From positions 558,001-622,000 of the forward strand of contig CAVZIL010000007.1 of the NCBI GenBank assembly GCA_963775505.1: a stretch of DNA of 64,000 bases, in the 5' to 3' direction. This DNA is from JAIBJN01 sp963775505 (GTDB lineage Bacteria; Actinomycetota; Thermoleophilia; Gaiellales; Gaiellaceae). Every line of letters starts with the position of its first letter. Position 1 is the stretch's first letter. Position numbers and translations under genes: made by a program. The notes below the pieces were generated by a model that was not told the origin of the DNA, did no database searches, and saw nothing but the letters and a program-made list of their open reading frames with translations. Positions 31,991-41,193 of the stretch are shown piece by piece.

Positions 31991-33427
31991 GTGAGTACCG
32001 CCGAGCTTCCTGTACGGCGCGTGACCCGCGCCCCGAGCGACGGGCGACGCCGGCGCAACGCCCTCGCCGCAGCCGCCTGGATCCTGGTCGGGGCGCTGCC
32101 GCTCGTCGGCCTCGTCTCGCTCGTGCTGCGCGAGCAGCTCGATCCGAACTGGTCGAATCCACAGGTCCACTTCACCGTGTTCTTGACGGTCGGCATCGGC
32201 GTCTCGCTACTCGCCGTCGCCGCCGGGGAAGCGGCGAACCGCCGCGGCGATGCCCGCGTCCAGCTAATCTCGCTCGCCTTCCTCGCGACGGGCGGTTTCC
32301 TCGGCCTGCACGCGCTTGGGACCGCAGGAGTGCTGTTCGCGCACGAGTACGCGGGGTTCAAAGTCGCGAATCCCGTCGGCCTAGTCCTCGCTTCGCTCTT
32401 TACTTTCGCGTCGGGGTTCGTTGATGTGCGTCCTTCGTTTGCGCCGTTCGTCGTTCGGCACCGCGTGGCGCTGCGGCGGACGGTGCTGGGCGCCCTGGCC
32501 GTGTGGTTCGTCTGGACGGTCATCGAGATGCCGCCGCTAGACAACCTCTACAGCGAAGGCGGGTCTAATGGCCTGATCACGGCGATGGCGGCGCTCGGCG
32601 GGCTCGCCTACGCCGTCGCGGCGGCTCGCTACTGGTACGTGTATCGCGGGCGGATAGCGCTGCTCCAAGCGAGTGTGATCGCCTGCTTCGCCCTCCTGGC
32701 CCAGGCGATGATCGGCGTGGCGCTGACCGGCGAACGCGCCTGGCACGCGAGCTGGTGGTGGTGGCACGGCCTCATCGTGACGGCGTACGCCGCGGTCAGC
32801 TACGCCGCGCACCGCCAGTGGCGCGACGAGCGGTTCCGCACGCTCTACCTGGCCACCACGCGCGAGCGGGTGCAACCGGTGAGCGTCCTCTTCAGCGACC
32901 TCGCCGGCTTCACGGCGTTCGCCGAGCGCGCGAACCCCGCGGACGTCGCAAGGGTGCTCGACACGTACTACGCCGCCGCGGTACCGATGATCACGCTTAG
33001 GTTCGGGGGCGACGTCGAGAAGTTCATGGGCGACGGCATGATGGTCACCTTCAACACGCGAGACGACCAGCCCGATCACGCCTTGCGAGCCGCCCAGGCT
33101 GCGCTCGCGATCCAGCGGGAACTGACCGCGGTCGCGGAGGCCAACCCCGGATGGCCTCGGCTGCGCGTCGGCGTGAACAGCGGCCTCGCGTCTGTGCGCG
33201 AGATGGGCGGCGACGGGTTCGTCAGCTATGTGGTCGTGGGCGACACGGTCAACACGGCATCGCGGCTCGAGGGCGAGGCACCCGAGGGCGGCGTGCTGAT
33301 CGGCGCCGAGACCCGTCGGGCGCTCCCCGAGGGCAGCATCGTCGAGGCCGTTCCGGGGTTGCGGGTGAAGGGCAGGGAGGAGGCGGTCAACGCGTACCTC
33401 CTTCACGGGCTGCCCGATTCGCGCTGA
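31991..33427 (+). CDS. membrane-bound class III adenylate/guanylate cyclase
   Basis: A 478-aa protein. Residues 1-300 hold about eight hydrophobic helices. Residues about 305-475 are the class III cyclase domain: VSVLFSDLAGFTAFAERANP with the first metal Asp, FGGDVEKFMGDGMMVTFNTR with the second Asp, RVGVNSGLASVREMGGDG, and VVVGDTVNTASRLEGEAPEG with the transition-state-type Asn. The lysine in DVEKFMGD is at the purine-specifying position. No HAMP linker is obvious. The frame is open further upstream, but GTG 31991 fits the TAnnnT-N6 pattern. The signal sensed by the membrane part is unknown. Confidence 0.9.
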   Translation: MSTAELPVRRVTRAPSDGRRRRNALAAAAWILVGALPLVGLVSLVLREQLDPNWSNPQVHFTVFLTVGIGVSLLAVAAGEAANRRGDARVQLISLAFLATGGFLGLHALGTAGVLFAHEYAGFKVANPVGLVLASLFTFASGFVDVRPSFAPFVVRHRVALRRTVLGALAVWFVWTVIEMPPLDNLYSEGGSNGLITAMAALGGLAYAVAAARYWYVYRGRIALLQASVIACFALLAQAMIGVALTGERAWHASWWWWHGLIVTAYAAVSYAAHRQWRDERFRTLYLATTRERVQPVSVLFSDLAGFTAFAERANPADVARVLDTYYAAAVPMITLRFGGDVEKFMGDGMMVTFNTRDDQPDHALRAAQAALAIQRELTAVAEANPGWPRLRVGVNSGLASVREMGGDGFVSYVVVGDTVNTASRLEGEAPEGGVLIGAETRRALPEGSIVEAVPGLRVKGREEAVNAYLLHGLPDSR

Positions 33428-33441
33428 CTCACGCGGGGAGG

Positions 33442-33477
33442 CTTCGGACGCGGGTTCGATTTCCCGCCGCCTCCACC
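33442..33477 (+). other. ssrA (tmRNA) 3'-end fragment, possible attachment-site scar
   Basis: The bases from GGACGCGGGTTCGATT to CTCCACC match the T-arm and acceptor 3' end of actinobacterial tmRNA (for comparison, GGACCCGGGTTCGATTCC in the M. tuberculosis gene, from memory). Only this end is present: the cyclase gene ends 14 bp upstream, so there is no room for the rest. An extra T enlarges the T-loop, so it is not functional. Mobile elements often insert in the 3' end of ssrA and leave such a duplicate. Confidence 0.6.
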
Positions 33478-33509
33478 GGCTTGGTTAGGCGCTCTGCGTC
33501 GCCCGTCAG

Positions 33510-34554
33510 CTACGCAGGACTCGCGGGAGCCTCTAGCGCCGCGTGGGCGGCCGCGACCTTCTCCCGGCGGGCTTTTGTCAGCTCCTGCACGAAGATCATG
33601 ATGACCGCCGCCAGCGGAACGGCGGTGAGCGCGCCGAGGACCCCCAGCAGCGCGCCGAAGAGCGTGACGGCGACGATGATGAAGAACCCCGAGAGGTTGA
33701 CGGCCTTGCCCTGGACCTTCGGCGTGACCAGGTTGTTCTCGACCTGCTGGTAGACCAGCAGCACGACGAGCATGATGATCGCGGCGGTGATCCCTTCCTC
33801 GGCCCAGAGCGCCGGCACGAGGATGAACCCGGCGAGGATGGCGCCGATGTTCGGGATCATGTCGAGCAGCCCTGCGATGACGGCCAACCCGAGGGCGTAG
33901 CTCGACCCGAGCAGCCAGGCCGTGACCCCCTGGACCGTTCCCGCGATCAGGGCGATCACGACGACGCCGATCGCCCAGCGCGAGATCGAGCTCGTCACGC
34001 GCTCCCAGACGGCCAGCCAGCGCTCGTCCTCGCCGGGCATCAGCACGCTCCCCAGCGCCCGCTTCAGGTTCGCGATGTCGCTGAGCAGGAACATGCAGAT
34101 GAAGATGATCGTGAAGGTCACGAGGAAGCCGGAGAAGAAGTCGCCCGCGATGCCGATGACGCCGGCGATCGCGTCCGGCACGGACGCCGAGACCTTCTCC
34201 GCGCCCGCCTGCACGTTCTCGGCGGCTCCGCTGTCGCCCAGCCAGGAGAGCTCGTCGGAAGCGCGCAGCTTCTCGACCAGCGCCGGAAGATCCTGGAGAA
34301 AATCTCGAACACGCGCCGACGAGCGGGACCAGGAACAGCAGCCCGATCAGCAAGACCAGCGCGAACGCGCCGAGCACCAGCACTGCCGCCCCGGCCCCAC
34401 GCGACATGTTCGTCTTCGACATCAGGTACCGCAGGGGGAACTCGAACACGAGCGCCAGGAAGATCCCGATGAACACGACCAGGAAGGTCTCACCGATCAC
34501 TGCGAACGCCGCGAGCACACCGAGCGTCGCAGCGACCAACAGCACTGTTCGCAT
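33510..34554 (-). CDS. AI-2E family transporter, frameshifted
   Basis: Polytopic membrane protein of the AI-2E/TqsA/PerM superfamily. The N-terminal helices (VVFIGIFLALVFEFPLRYLM, then AAVLVLGAFALVLLIGLLFL) are in one frame from ATG 34554. The rest (VRDFLQDLPALVEKLRASDE, then the helices around LDMIPNIGAILAGFILVPAL) is in another. The change lies near 34305-34325, and the total length is 1 modulo 3, so a single extra base explains it. The AI-2E hallmark GLLDMIPNIGA is present. Members export or transport diverse small molecules or drive Na+/H+ exchange; the function here is unknown. Confidence 0.8.
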
Positions 34555-34601
34555 CGGCAGGATCAGCTCAACGCGCCGCGTACTCGTCAGCCTTCATCGT
34601 G

Positions 34602-35003
34602 TCAGGAACAGTGGACACGGACGCATCGCCCTTCCTCATACAGATCGTGTGAATTTCGCGCCGTCACGGGTCGAGCTTGCTCGAGCGCTTCCTCGACGTC
34701 GTAGCCGAGCGCGAGCGCGATCTTCGGGGCCGAGGCGACGACCCGCGAGGTGCCCGTCACCGGGGTCACGGCCTCGAGGGTGGCGACGATCTCGTCCCTC
34801 GTCGCTCCGGCTGCGAGGGCGTGCGCGACGGCGTGCTGGAAGGAGGCGGACGCCGCATCGAGGGCAATGGTCGCCGCGACGCGCACGAGCGCCACGGTCC
34901 TCTCGTCGAGGGCCGACGCCGTCGGCGTCTCCTCCGCCGTCAGCGAGCCGACGAGCGCGTTGTCGTGTACCGCGAGCCGACGGAGGTGCTCTTTGTACTC
35001 CAT
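34602..35003 (-). CDS. carboxymuconolactone-decarboxylase (AhpD-like) family protein
   Basis: A 133-aa helical protein. ERTVALVRVAATIALDAASA, then SFQHAVAHALAAGATRDEIV and TLEAVTPVTGTSRVVASAPK match the CMD/AhpD fold. The redox CxxC/H cysteines of AhpD are missing, so peroxidase activity is unlikely. ATG 35003 follows GGTGGGG. A shorter relative is encoded at 39101-39439 after the DUF1254 gene, which hints at a shared role. Confidence 0.8.
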   Translation of the reverse strand: MEYKEHLRRLAVHDNALVGSLTAEETPTASALDERTVALVRVAATIALDAASASFQHAVAHALAAGATRDEIVATLEAVTPVTGTSRVVASAPKIALALGYDVEEALEQARPVTARNSHDLYEEGRCVRVHCS

Positions 35004-35046
35004 CCCCACCGGTTCACATGGGACACGGCTGCGGACTCCCTGCGCG

Positions 35047-37317
35047 TCACCCTTCCTGGGTGAGATTTGCCGGCGGCGGGTAGATCGAGCCGTCCAGGAG
35101 CCCGACTTCGACGGCGCGCTCGATCGCCTGGCTGCGCGACGAGGCATCGAGCTTGCGGTAGATCGAGACCGCCTCGGTCTTGACGGTGTTGCGCGAGATG
35201 AAGAGCCGGGTCGCGATCTCCGGAACCGTGAGATGGGTGGCGAGATAGGGAAGCAGCCGGAGCTCGGCGCCCGTCAGGCTCATCGCCCAGGCACCGGCCG
35301 ACCCGGAGGTCGCCGCGAGGCGGTCGCGAAGCTCGCGCGCGTCCTCGACGAGCGAGCCCAGGTCGGGCCGGAGCTCGAGCACGTCCTCGGTCTCCCTGAG
35401 CGTCGTGCGGGCGGCGGCCGCCTCGCCGAGCGCGAGATGGACGCGCGTGAGCTCGAGCCCGACTCCGACGGTCTCCCAGGGAATGCCGTGGTCGAGCATG
35501 GGCCGCAGGCGGTGGGCGCGTACCAGCGCCGCGCGGGCATCCTGCGGCCTCGCCTCGTGGAGCGCGACCCGCGCCGTTGCGACGTGCACGATCGCGCTCG
35601 TCGAGTAGTCGCCGAGGCCCGACTCCTCGACGAGCGCTTCTGCCGCCCGTGCGCGTTGCCCTGCCTCGCCCCAGGCTCCTTCCTTGGCCGCGAGGAGCGC
35701 GAGCTGCGCGTGCGCCAGGAAGACCTCTTCGACGCTGCCGGTGGCCAGCCCCCGCTCGACGGCTGCGTCAAGCGCCACCACTGCACGATCGGTCGCACCG
35801 AGCAGGGCGTGCGCAACTCCTCGGCCGAGGAGTGCGGTAGGGATCCAGAAACTGTCCGGCGAGAGCTGATCCAGCGCCAGATCGGCGTCGGCGAGCGCCT
35901 GCTCGACCCCGTTCGGCATCATGTGCGCGCGCAGCGTGGCGACCCACGGCTCGATCGTGGCGCTGCCGTCCGAGAGCGGGATCTTCGAGGTCGCCCCGTC
36001 GGCGAGGGCGAGCCAGCGCTCGGCCTCCTCGGCTCGCCCCGTCAGCGCGCGCCACCAGGCTCCGAAGACGGCGAGCGCGGGGTAGTGCACAAGCTCGTCG
36101 TCGCCGAACCACCCGAGCCACTCCTCGAGAGTCTGCAAGCGGCCGTCGTAGTAGAGCGGCGGACTCAGGGCGTCGATCAGGCCGGCGACGGCCTCCGTCT
36201 CGCCCGCTGCCTGCCCGTAGCCGACCGCCTCCTCGGGCAGGTCGTTGGCGATGCACCAGGCCAGCGCACGAGCGTTGAGCGCAGGCACCATCTCGGGCTC
36301 GCTTCGCTCGAGCTCGTTCCTGAGGAGCTGGCGGAAGAGGTGGTGGTAGCGGTACCACTCGCCCGTCCGGTCGAGAGGCACCACGAAGCCGTTTGCGCGC
36401 TCGAGCGTCTCGAGCGCGTGCGCCGACCGCGTCGTCTCGAGCACGGCGTCGCAGAGACCGCCGCACATCCGTTCCAGGATCGAGGTGTGCTTGAGGAACT
36501 GCGCTTCGGCTTCCGGTAGCCGCGAGAGAAGCTCGAGGCGGAAATACTCGGATACGAACCGGTCGCCGCCGGTAAAGCCCTCGGCAGTCACCGAGCTTGC
36601 AGCCCCGGCCCGCATCGACAGCGCCGCCAGGTACAAGCCGGCAGGCCATCCTTCCGTTCGCTCGGTCAGCTCGGAGACCTCGCCGGCGTCGAGCTCGACG
36701 CCCGCGTCTGCAAGCAGCATCCCGGCTTCCTGCTCGTCCAGCCGGAGGTCTCCGACGCCGATCTCGTCCACGGAGCCCTGCGCCCGCCAGCGGCCGAGGG
36801 GCAGGGCCGGCTCTTCCCTGCTTGCGACCGCGATCTGCGAGCCGGCCGGGACGTACCGGGAAAGCTCGGCGAGCACGTCCAGACAGGCCGGATTGGCGAC
36901 CGCGTGCAGATCGTCGAGCGCCAGCACCAGCGGGCGCTCGCGCGCGGCGAGCGCGCCGCCGACACGGGGGACCCGGGTCGACCAGGTGGATCCGCCCGGC
37001 CCGGACAACGCATCGAACACGTCGGACGAGACGGGCTCGACCCGGTGCATCGCGGCCGCGATGTACCGCAGGAACACGACCGCGTCGTCATCTCGCCCAT
37101 CCAGCGCGACCCAGGCGAACGGACGAGGGTCGGCCTCGGCCCAGCGCGCGAGCAGAGTGGTCTTGCCGTAGCCGGCGGGCGCGACCACGGTCGCGAAAGG
37201 CGTACTCGCAGTGCACAGCCGGGCGATGACGTCCGCCTTCGCCACGGTGCCGGGCCGCGGCAACGGGGCAGCGAGCTTGGCCTCCGCGAGGTCGAAAGGA
37301 ACGTCGGCCACAGCCAC
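35047..37317 (-). CDS. MalT-like LuxR-family ATPase regulator (LAL)
   Basis: Large ATP-binding LuxR regulator, 756 aa. Walker A APAGYGKTTLLARW lies near residue 50 and Walker B RPLVLALDDLHAV near 130. The NB-ARC-like region is followed by TPR-like helices (residues 350-680). A C-terminal LuxR HTH follows: ELRLLPYLATHLTVPEIATR, LFISRNTVKTEAVSIYRKLD, ASSRSQAIERAVEVGLL. Such proteins sense a ligand through the TPR part and activate transcription. It is divergent from the DUF1254 cluster (starts 187 bp apart), its most likely target. GTG start 37317; TAGCAT lies 9 nt upstream. Confidence 0.9.
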   Translation of the reverse strand: MAVADVPFDLAEAKLAAPLPRPGTVAKADVIARLCTASTPFATVVAPAGYGKTTLLARWAEADPRPFAWVALDGRDDDAVVFLRYIAAAMHRVEPVSSDVFDALSGPGGSTWSTRVPRVGGALAARERPLVLALDDLHAVANPACLDVLAELSRYVPAGSQIAVASREEPALPLGRWRAQGSVDEIGVGDLRLDEQEAGMLLADAGVELDAGEVSELTERTEGWPAGLYLAALSMRAGAASSVTAEGFTGGDRFVSEYFRLELLSRLPEAEAQFLKHTSILERMCGGLCDAVLETTRSAHALETLERANGFVVPLDRTGEWYRYHHLFRQLLRNELERSEPEMVPALNARALAWCIANDLPEEAVGYGQAAGETEAVAGLIDALSPPLYYDGRLQTLEEWLGWFGDDELVHYPALAVFGAWWRALTGRAEEAERWLALADGATSKIPLSDGSATIEPWVATLRAHMMPNGVEQALADADLALDQLSPDSFWIPTALLGRGVAHALLGATDRAVVALDAAVERGLATGSVEEVFLAHAQLALLAAKEGAWGEAGQRARAAEALVEESGLGDYSTSAIVHVATARVALHEARPQDARAALVRAHRLRPMLDHGIPWETVGVGLELTRVHLALGEAAAARTTLRETEDVLELRPDLGSLVEDARELRDRLAATSGSAGAWAMSLTGAELRLLPYLATHLTVPEIATRLFISRNTVKTEAVSIYRKLDASSRSQAIERAVEVGLLDGSIYPPPANLTQEG

Positions 37318-37503
37318 TGAAAGACCATGCTAGAGCAGGGCCTGGAGGGACGCCATGGCCACGGCTCCCGCTCGTTGACGCGCTTTTTCATGCGATTCGT
37401 ATGAGGAAGCTGGGCCGGCTCGCTCACATACTGGGCGCGCAATCTCACGGAGTCTGATCCGTCTCGGCTCGACATCGCGCGCCGAGACACCAGGAGGTGA
37501 CGG

Positions 37504-39108
37504 ATGACCATTTCCAGCGAGACGCTTCGCTCCATCGCGGCGCCTGACCGCCTCGAGACGCGGCTCGGGACGCTCGAGTTCGTCGACGGCGTACCGGGCG
37601 ACGAGACCGTGGAGCGCGTCTACGACCATCTCGACTTCGTGCACGCGCTCAACGTCTATCTCGACGGCTTCGCCGGAGCGTCGACGTACGCGGTCCGGAA
37701 GGGTTTCCACGAGATCGGCGTGGAGGACAACTCGATCCTCATCTTCTCCGAGCTGATGGGGTCGGAGTCCGTGTTCCTGACCGCCAACGCCGACACGGTC
37801 TACTTCCTCGGCATCGTCGATCTCACCTCGGGTCCGATGGTCGTGGAGACGCCGCCACAGGCACTGGCGGTGTTCGACGACATGTGGTGGCACTGGATCA
37901 TCGACTTTGGCCTTTCCGGCCCGGATCGCGGCGAAGGCGGCCGCTTCCTGCTCGTCCCGCCCGGCTACGACGGCTCGCTGCCCGACGGCGGCTACCACGT
38001 CGGGCACTCGCGCACGTCGCGGGCGCTTCTGCTCGGGCGCTCGTTCCTGACGGACGACGACCCGGCCCCGACCGTCGAGACGATCAAGAGCACGCTGAAG
38101 ATCTACCCCTACGCCCAAGGGGGCCACGGGACCAGCGTCGCGACGCTGCTCGAGGGCGGCGCGCCGCCCGCTCCACCGGCCAAGGTTCCCGAGACGGTCT
38201 TCGTCGAGGGCAGCGGGAAGGCGTTCAACACGGTGCCGCCGAGCGATTTCGGCTTCTTCGAGCTGATGAACGAGGTGGTGCAGGACGAGCCCGCCGGCAG
38301 CACGGACGCCGAGCTGATGGGGCACCTCGCCGCGATCGGGATCGTCAAGGGCGAGCCGTTCGAGCCGGACGAGCGGCTGCGGCGCACCCTCGAGGAGGCG
38401 GCCGCCGTCGGCAACGCGACTTCGCGAGCGCTGTACTTCCACCCGCGAGCAGCGGAAGGGTTCACGTACTACGACGGCTCGGGGTGGTTCAACCCGCTGT
38501 GGGTCGGCGGGTACACGTTCGAGACGCCGCCGCCGCTCGTCACCGCGGAGGGCATCAAACCGTTCCCCGCGACCGGTGTCCGGAAGCTGCACTCGCGGAC
38601 AGCGTTCCTGTACGCGGCCACCGGGGTCACCCCCGCGATGTGCATGCGGCTCGCCGGAATCGGGTCGCAGTACCTCATGACCGTCAAGGACGCCGAGGGC
38701 AACCGCCTCGACGGCGGGCAGACCTACCGGGTGACGCTGCCGCCGGACATCCCGGCAGCGCGGTTCTGGTCGCTCACCCTCTACGACAACGAGACACGCT
38801 CGATGCTCCAGACGCCGCAGCGCTTCCCGCGCGCCGGGAGCCAGTCCTACCCGACACCGGCGGCTACCGCTGACGCAGACGGCTCGACGACCATCACCTT
38901 CGGCCCGGAACGCCCCTCGGACGTTCCAGAGGGCAACTGGATCCAGACAGTCGAGGGCAAGGGCTGGTTCCCGATCCTGCGTCTCTACAGCCCGCTCGAG
39001 CCGTTCTTCGACAAGAGCTGGCGTCCGAGCGAGATCGAGCTGGTACCTAGACAACCCCCGACCCGTGTCCAAGTAGAACGTCGAACGAAAGGAGAGCACC
39101 ATGGCTGA
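37504..39108 (+). CDS. DUF1254/DUF1214 domain protein
   Basis: A 534-aa soluble protein of the DUF1254 (N-terminal)/DUF1214 (C-terminal) type. ADTVYFLGIVDLTSGPMVVE, GSQYLMTVKDAEGNRLDGGQ, ARFWSLTLYDNETRSMLQTP and NWIQTVEGKGWFPILRLYSP are family hallmarks. No signal peptide is seen, although many members are exported. AGGAGGTGACGG gives a perfect SD. Biochemical function is unknown. Its stop overlaps the start of the CMD-like gene (ATGGCTGA), beginning a tight gene run to 41.65 kb. Confidence 0.88.
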   Translation: MTISSETLRSIAAPDRLETRLGTLEFVDGVPGDETVERVYDHLDFVHALNVYLDGFAGASTYAVRKGFHEIGVEDNSILIFSELMGSESVFLTANADTVYFLGIVDLTSGPMVVETPPQALAVFDDMWWHWIIDFGLSGPDRGEGGRFLLVPPGYDGSLPDGGYHVGHSRTSRALLLGRSFLTDDDPAPTVETIKSTLKIYPYAQGGHGTSVATLLEGGAPPAPPAKVPETVFVEGSGKAFNTVPPSDFGFFELMNEVVQDEPAGSTDAELMGHLAAIGIVKGEPFEPDERLRRTLEEAAAVGNATSRALYFHPRAAEGFTYYDGSGWFNPLWVGGYTFETPPPLVTAEGIKPFPATGVRKLHSRTAFLYAATGVTPAMCMRLAGIGSQYLMTVKDAEGNRLDGGQTYRVTLPPDIPAARFWSLTLYDNETRSMLQTPQRFPRAGSQSYPTPAATADADGSTTITFGPERPSDVPEGNWIQTVEGKGWFPILRLYSPLEPFFDKSWRPSEIELVPRQPPTRVQVERRTKGEHHG

Positions 39109-39439
39109 CCCGACCACCGACACCCCGGTCCTCGACCTGCTCGCGAGCATGACCGCGGACTCGGTCGAGGCGTCGAGTCTCGATCCGGAGGCACTGATGC
39201 TCGTCCGCATCGCTGCGCTCGTCGCGGTCGATGCCCCGCCTGCCTCGTACCTGCTCAACCTCGGAGCGGCACGCGAGATGGGCATCGACCCCGAGCGGAT
39301 TCGCGGCGTCCTTGCCGCGGTCGCGCCGATCGTCGGCACTGCACGCGTCGCGTCCGCCACGGGCGCGATCGCCGCGGCGCTCGAGGTCGCGATCGAGGTC
39401 GCCGAGCTCGAGGACCAGGACGACCTGGACGCCCAGTAA
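39101..39439 (+). CDS. CMD-like (carboxymuconolactone decarboxylase family) protein
   Basis: A 112-aa protein: EALMLVRIAALVAVDAPPAS, YLLNLGAAREMGIDPERIRG and VLAAVAPIVGTARVASATG. It is a shorter paralog of the protein at 34602-35003 and likewise lacks AhpD cysteines. SD AAAGGAG precedes ATG 39101, which overlaps the DUF1254 stop, so the two are coupled. The pair DUF1254 plus CMD probably acts together; the function is unknown. Confidence 0.78.
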   Translation: MADPTTDTPVLDLLASMTADSVEASSLDPEALMLVRIAALVAVDAPPASYLLNLGAAREMGIDPERIRGVLAAVAPIVGTARVASATGAIAAALEVAIEVAELEDQDDLDAQ

Positions 39440-39451
39440 CCGAGCCGTGTC

Positions 39452-39493
39452 GCCGGGCGAGCCGCCCTCCTTCGGGCGGGCGGCTCGCCCGGC
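39452..39493. repeat. strong intercistronic hairpin
   Basis: A perfect inverted repeat with 16-bp arms (GCCGGGCGAGCCGCCC and its complement at 39478-39493) and a 10-base loop, between the CMD-like gene and the lipoprotein gene. No T-run follows, so it is more likely an mRNA processing or stability hairpin, or a partial terminator, than a classic terminator. Confidence 0.6.
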
Positions 39494-39520
39494 CGCTCGC
39501 GGCAGCAAAGGAGGCAGACA

Positions 39521-40002
39521 GTGAGATCGAACCGCATCATGACCCGCCGCTTCGCAGCAGCCCTCGTTGTTGCCGTCGTCGTCCTGGTCTCGGCCCTCGG
39601 CTGCGCCTCCGACGACGACGACAGCGAACGACCGAGGCCGCGACCGGCGCACGGGTACCGGACACGCGCACGCTCGGCGAGGGAATCGAGAATCTCCAGG
39701 ACGCCCAGGCGCAGCTCTGTCCCGAGCTGTCGAACCTCTCGGCGGACCTGACGGAGATCTCCGCGAGCGGGACCGAGGCCGGCCAGGACGCCCTTGCCGG
39801 CATCGGATCCACCGCGGCGGCTCTCGCCGACAGCGCAACAGCGTTGACCGACGCCGGGGCCGACGAGGCGGCGTCCGCCGCCGAAGACCTCGCGTCCAGC
39901 CTGGAGTCACTCGCCAGCTCCGGCGGTGAGGACGTCCAGGCGCGCGCAGGCGAGGCGGCCGACGGGGTGCAGCAGCTGACGGATGCCCTCCAGTGCCCGT
40001 GA
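39521..40002 (+). CDS. small lipoprotein with helical C-terminus, frameshifted
   Basis: The start (GTG 39521, SD AAAGGAGG) gives a lipoprotein signal: MTRRFAAALVVAVVVLVSAL, then GCASDDDD. Near 39605-39635 the frame shifts. In the next frame TEAATGARVPDTRTLGEGIE, then NLQDAQAQLCPELSNLSADL and Ala/Ser-rich helices run to CP at 40002. The mature part looks like a coiled coil with two cysteines (QLCPEL, LQCP). Function unknown. A related signal peptide occurs at 61857. Confidence 0.65.
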
Positions 40003-40029
40003 TCACCATCGATTCCAAGGAGGCGTGAG

Positions 40030-40212
40030 ATGTACTGGCTCTGGACCATCCTGTTCGTGGTCGTTTGGATCGCCATCGCGTTCTGGCCGGCCCGCGTCGC
40101 CGCCCGGAAGGGGCACAGCTTCTTCCTCTACTTCCTCTTCAGCCTGGTCTTCTTCCCGCTGGCGCTGCTCGTTGCGTACCTGGTCGAGGATCGAAGCTAC
40201 GCCACGGCCTGA
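40030..40212 (+). CDS. small two-helix membrane protein
   Basis: A 60-aa protein with two hydrophobic helices (LWTILFVVVWIAIAFWPARV; FFLYFLFSLVFFPLALLVAY) joined by the basic loop AARKGHS. AAGGAGGCGTGAG gives a good SD. It resembles small phospholipase-D-nuclease-N-terminal-like or phage-holin-sized membrane proteins, but I cannot name it. It lies between the lipoprotein and the YihY gene in the same run. Confidence 0.7.
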   Translation: MYWLWTILFVVVWIAIAFWPARVAARKGHSFFLYFLFSLVFFPLALLVAYLVEDRSYATA

Positions 40213-40235
40213 ACGGGAGCCTGGAGGGCGAGACG

Positions 40236-41174
40236 ATGAGCGACGTCGAGGATCGACGACCCGACCCGGCGGACGACGGCGAGGCGGCCGAGGCCGGCCG
40301 CAGCGAGGGAGCGCGCGCCAAGATCGGCGCCGCGGTGGAGAGCGCCAAGGGGGCGAGCGAACGACACGTGGCCCTCGCAGTTCCGATCCGGGCGGTGGAA
40401 CGAAACCGGCGTGTCGCGGCGAGCGTCCTCGCCGGGGGGCTCGCGTACAGGCTCTTCCTGTGGCTGCTGCCGTTCGGCTTGATCGTCGGAGGCGCTCTCG
40501 GCCTCAGCAACGCGAACGACACCGAGGACGCGGTCGAGGGCGGCGGCGTCCCGGCGGCGATCTCCAACGCGATCGGCGATGCCTCGCGCGCCGCCGACTC
40601 CAACTCGTGGTGGCTCTTCGCGGTCGGCGTGCCCCTTCTCCTCTGGACGGGTTTCACGGGTGCCAAGGCGGTCGTGCTCGTTCATGCGCTCGTCTGGGAC
40701 GAGCCTCCCCCGAAGCCCAAGCCGGTCGGGTCGCTCGTGTTCACGGGCATGCTGTGTGCGGCCATCATCACCGTCGCGCTCAGCTCGTGGTTCGCCGACG
40801 TCGCGTGGCACGGCCTCCTGGCGGCCGCGATCACCATCGCCCCGCTCACCGGGCTGTGGCTCTGGGTTTCACTTCACCTTCCGCACAGGGACGCTCCCTG
40901 GCGGGCGCTGCTGCCCGGCGCACTCCTCATCGGGATCGGCGTCCCAGTGCTCAGCGGACTGGTCGACGCCTTCCTCGTGGATGAGCTCGCGAAGTCGACG
41001 TCGCTGTACGGCGGTCTCGGCGCCGCGACGACGCTTATCTTCTTCGTCTACCTCCTCGGGATTCTCGTCGTCAGCTCACCGGTGCTGAACAGCTCGCTCT
41101 ACGAGGAGCTCCTCAGGAAGGGCGAGCAGGCCGAGGGCGAGGCGACGGGCTCGCCGGGGGCTTCACCCGCATGA
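40236..41174 (+). CDS. YihY/BrkB-like membrane protein
   Basis: A 312-aa protein with an acidic N-terminus (MSDVEDRRPDPADDGEAAEA) and six or so helices. RNRRVAASVLAGGLAYRLFL, WLLPFGLIVGGALGL and LYGGLGAATTLIFFVYLLGI match the YihY/virulence-factor BrkB family. No enzyme activity is established for the family. The SD is GGAGGGCGAGACG. A truncated near-copy lies at 52567-52995. The K+ channel gene follows 19 bp later. Confidence 0.83.
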   Translation: MSDVEDRRPDPADDGEAAEAGRSEGARAKIGAAVESAKGASERHVALAVPIRAVERNRRVAASVLAGGLAYRLFLWLLPFGLIVGGALGLSNANDTEDAVEGGGVPAAISNAIGDASRAADSNSWWLFAVGVPLLLWTGFTGAKAVVLVHALVWDEPPPKPKPVGSLVFTGMLCAAIITVALSSWFADVAWHGLLAAAITIAPLTGLWLWVSLHLPHRDAPWRALLPGALLIGIGVPVLSGLVDAFLVDELAKSTSLYGGLGAATTLIFFVYLLGILVVSSPVLNSSLYEELLRKGEQAEGEATGSPGASPA

Positions 41175-41193
41175 AACCGGAGGGCTGAGAACG

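Noticed and set aside
33442..33477. A functional tmRNA or tRNA gene
   Set aside because: Only the 3' arm is present, the loop has an extra base, and the cyclase gene occupies the space where the rest should be.
36970..36979. GACCCGGGTC, similar to the palindrome centre
   Set aside because: It lacks the TCA/TGA arms and lies inside the coding region of the MalT-like regulator. Other CCCGGG sites (about 3.04 and 51.85 kb) also lack the arms.
41162..41175. TTCACCCGCATGAA as a seventh regulon palindrome
   Set aside because: Two central bases break the core, and it lies across the stop codon of the YihY gene; I treat it as chance.
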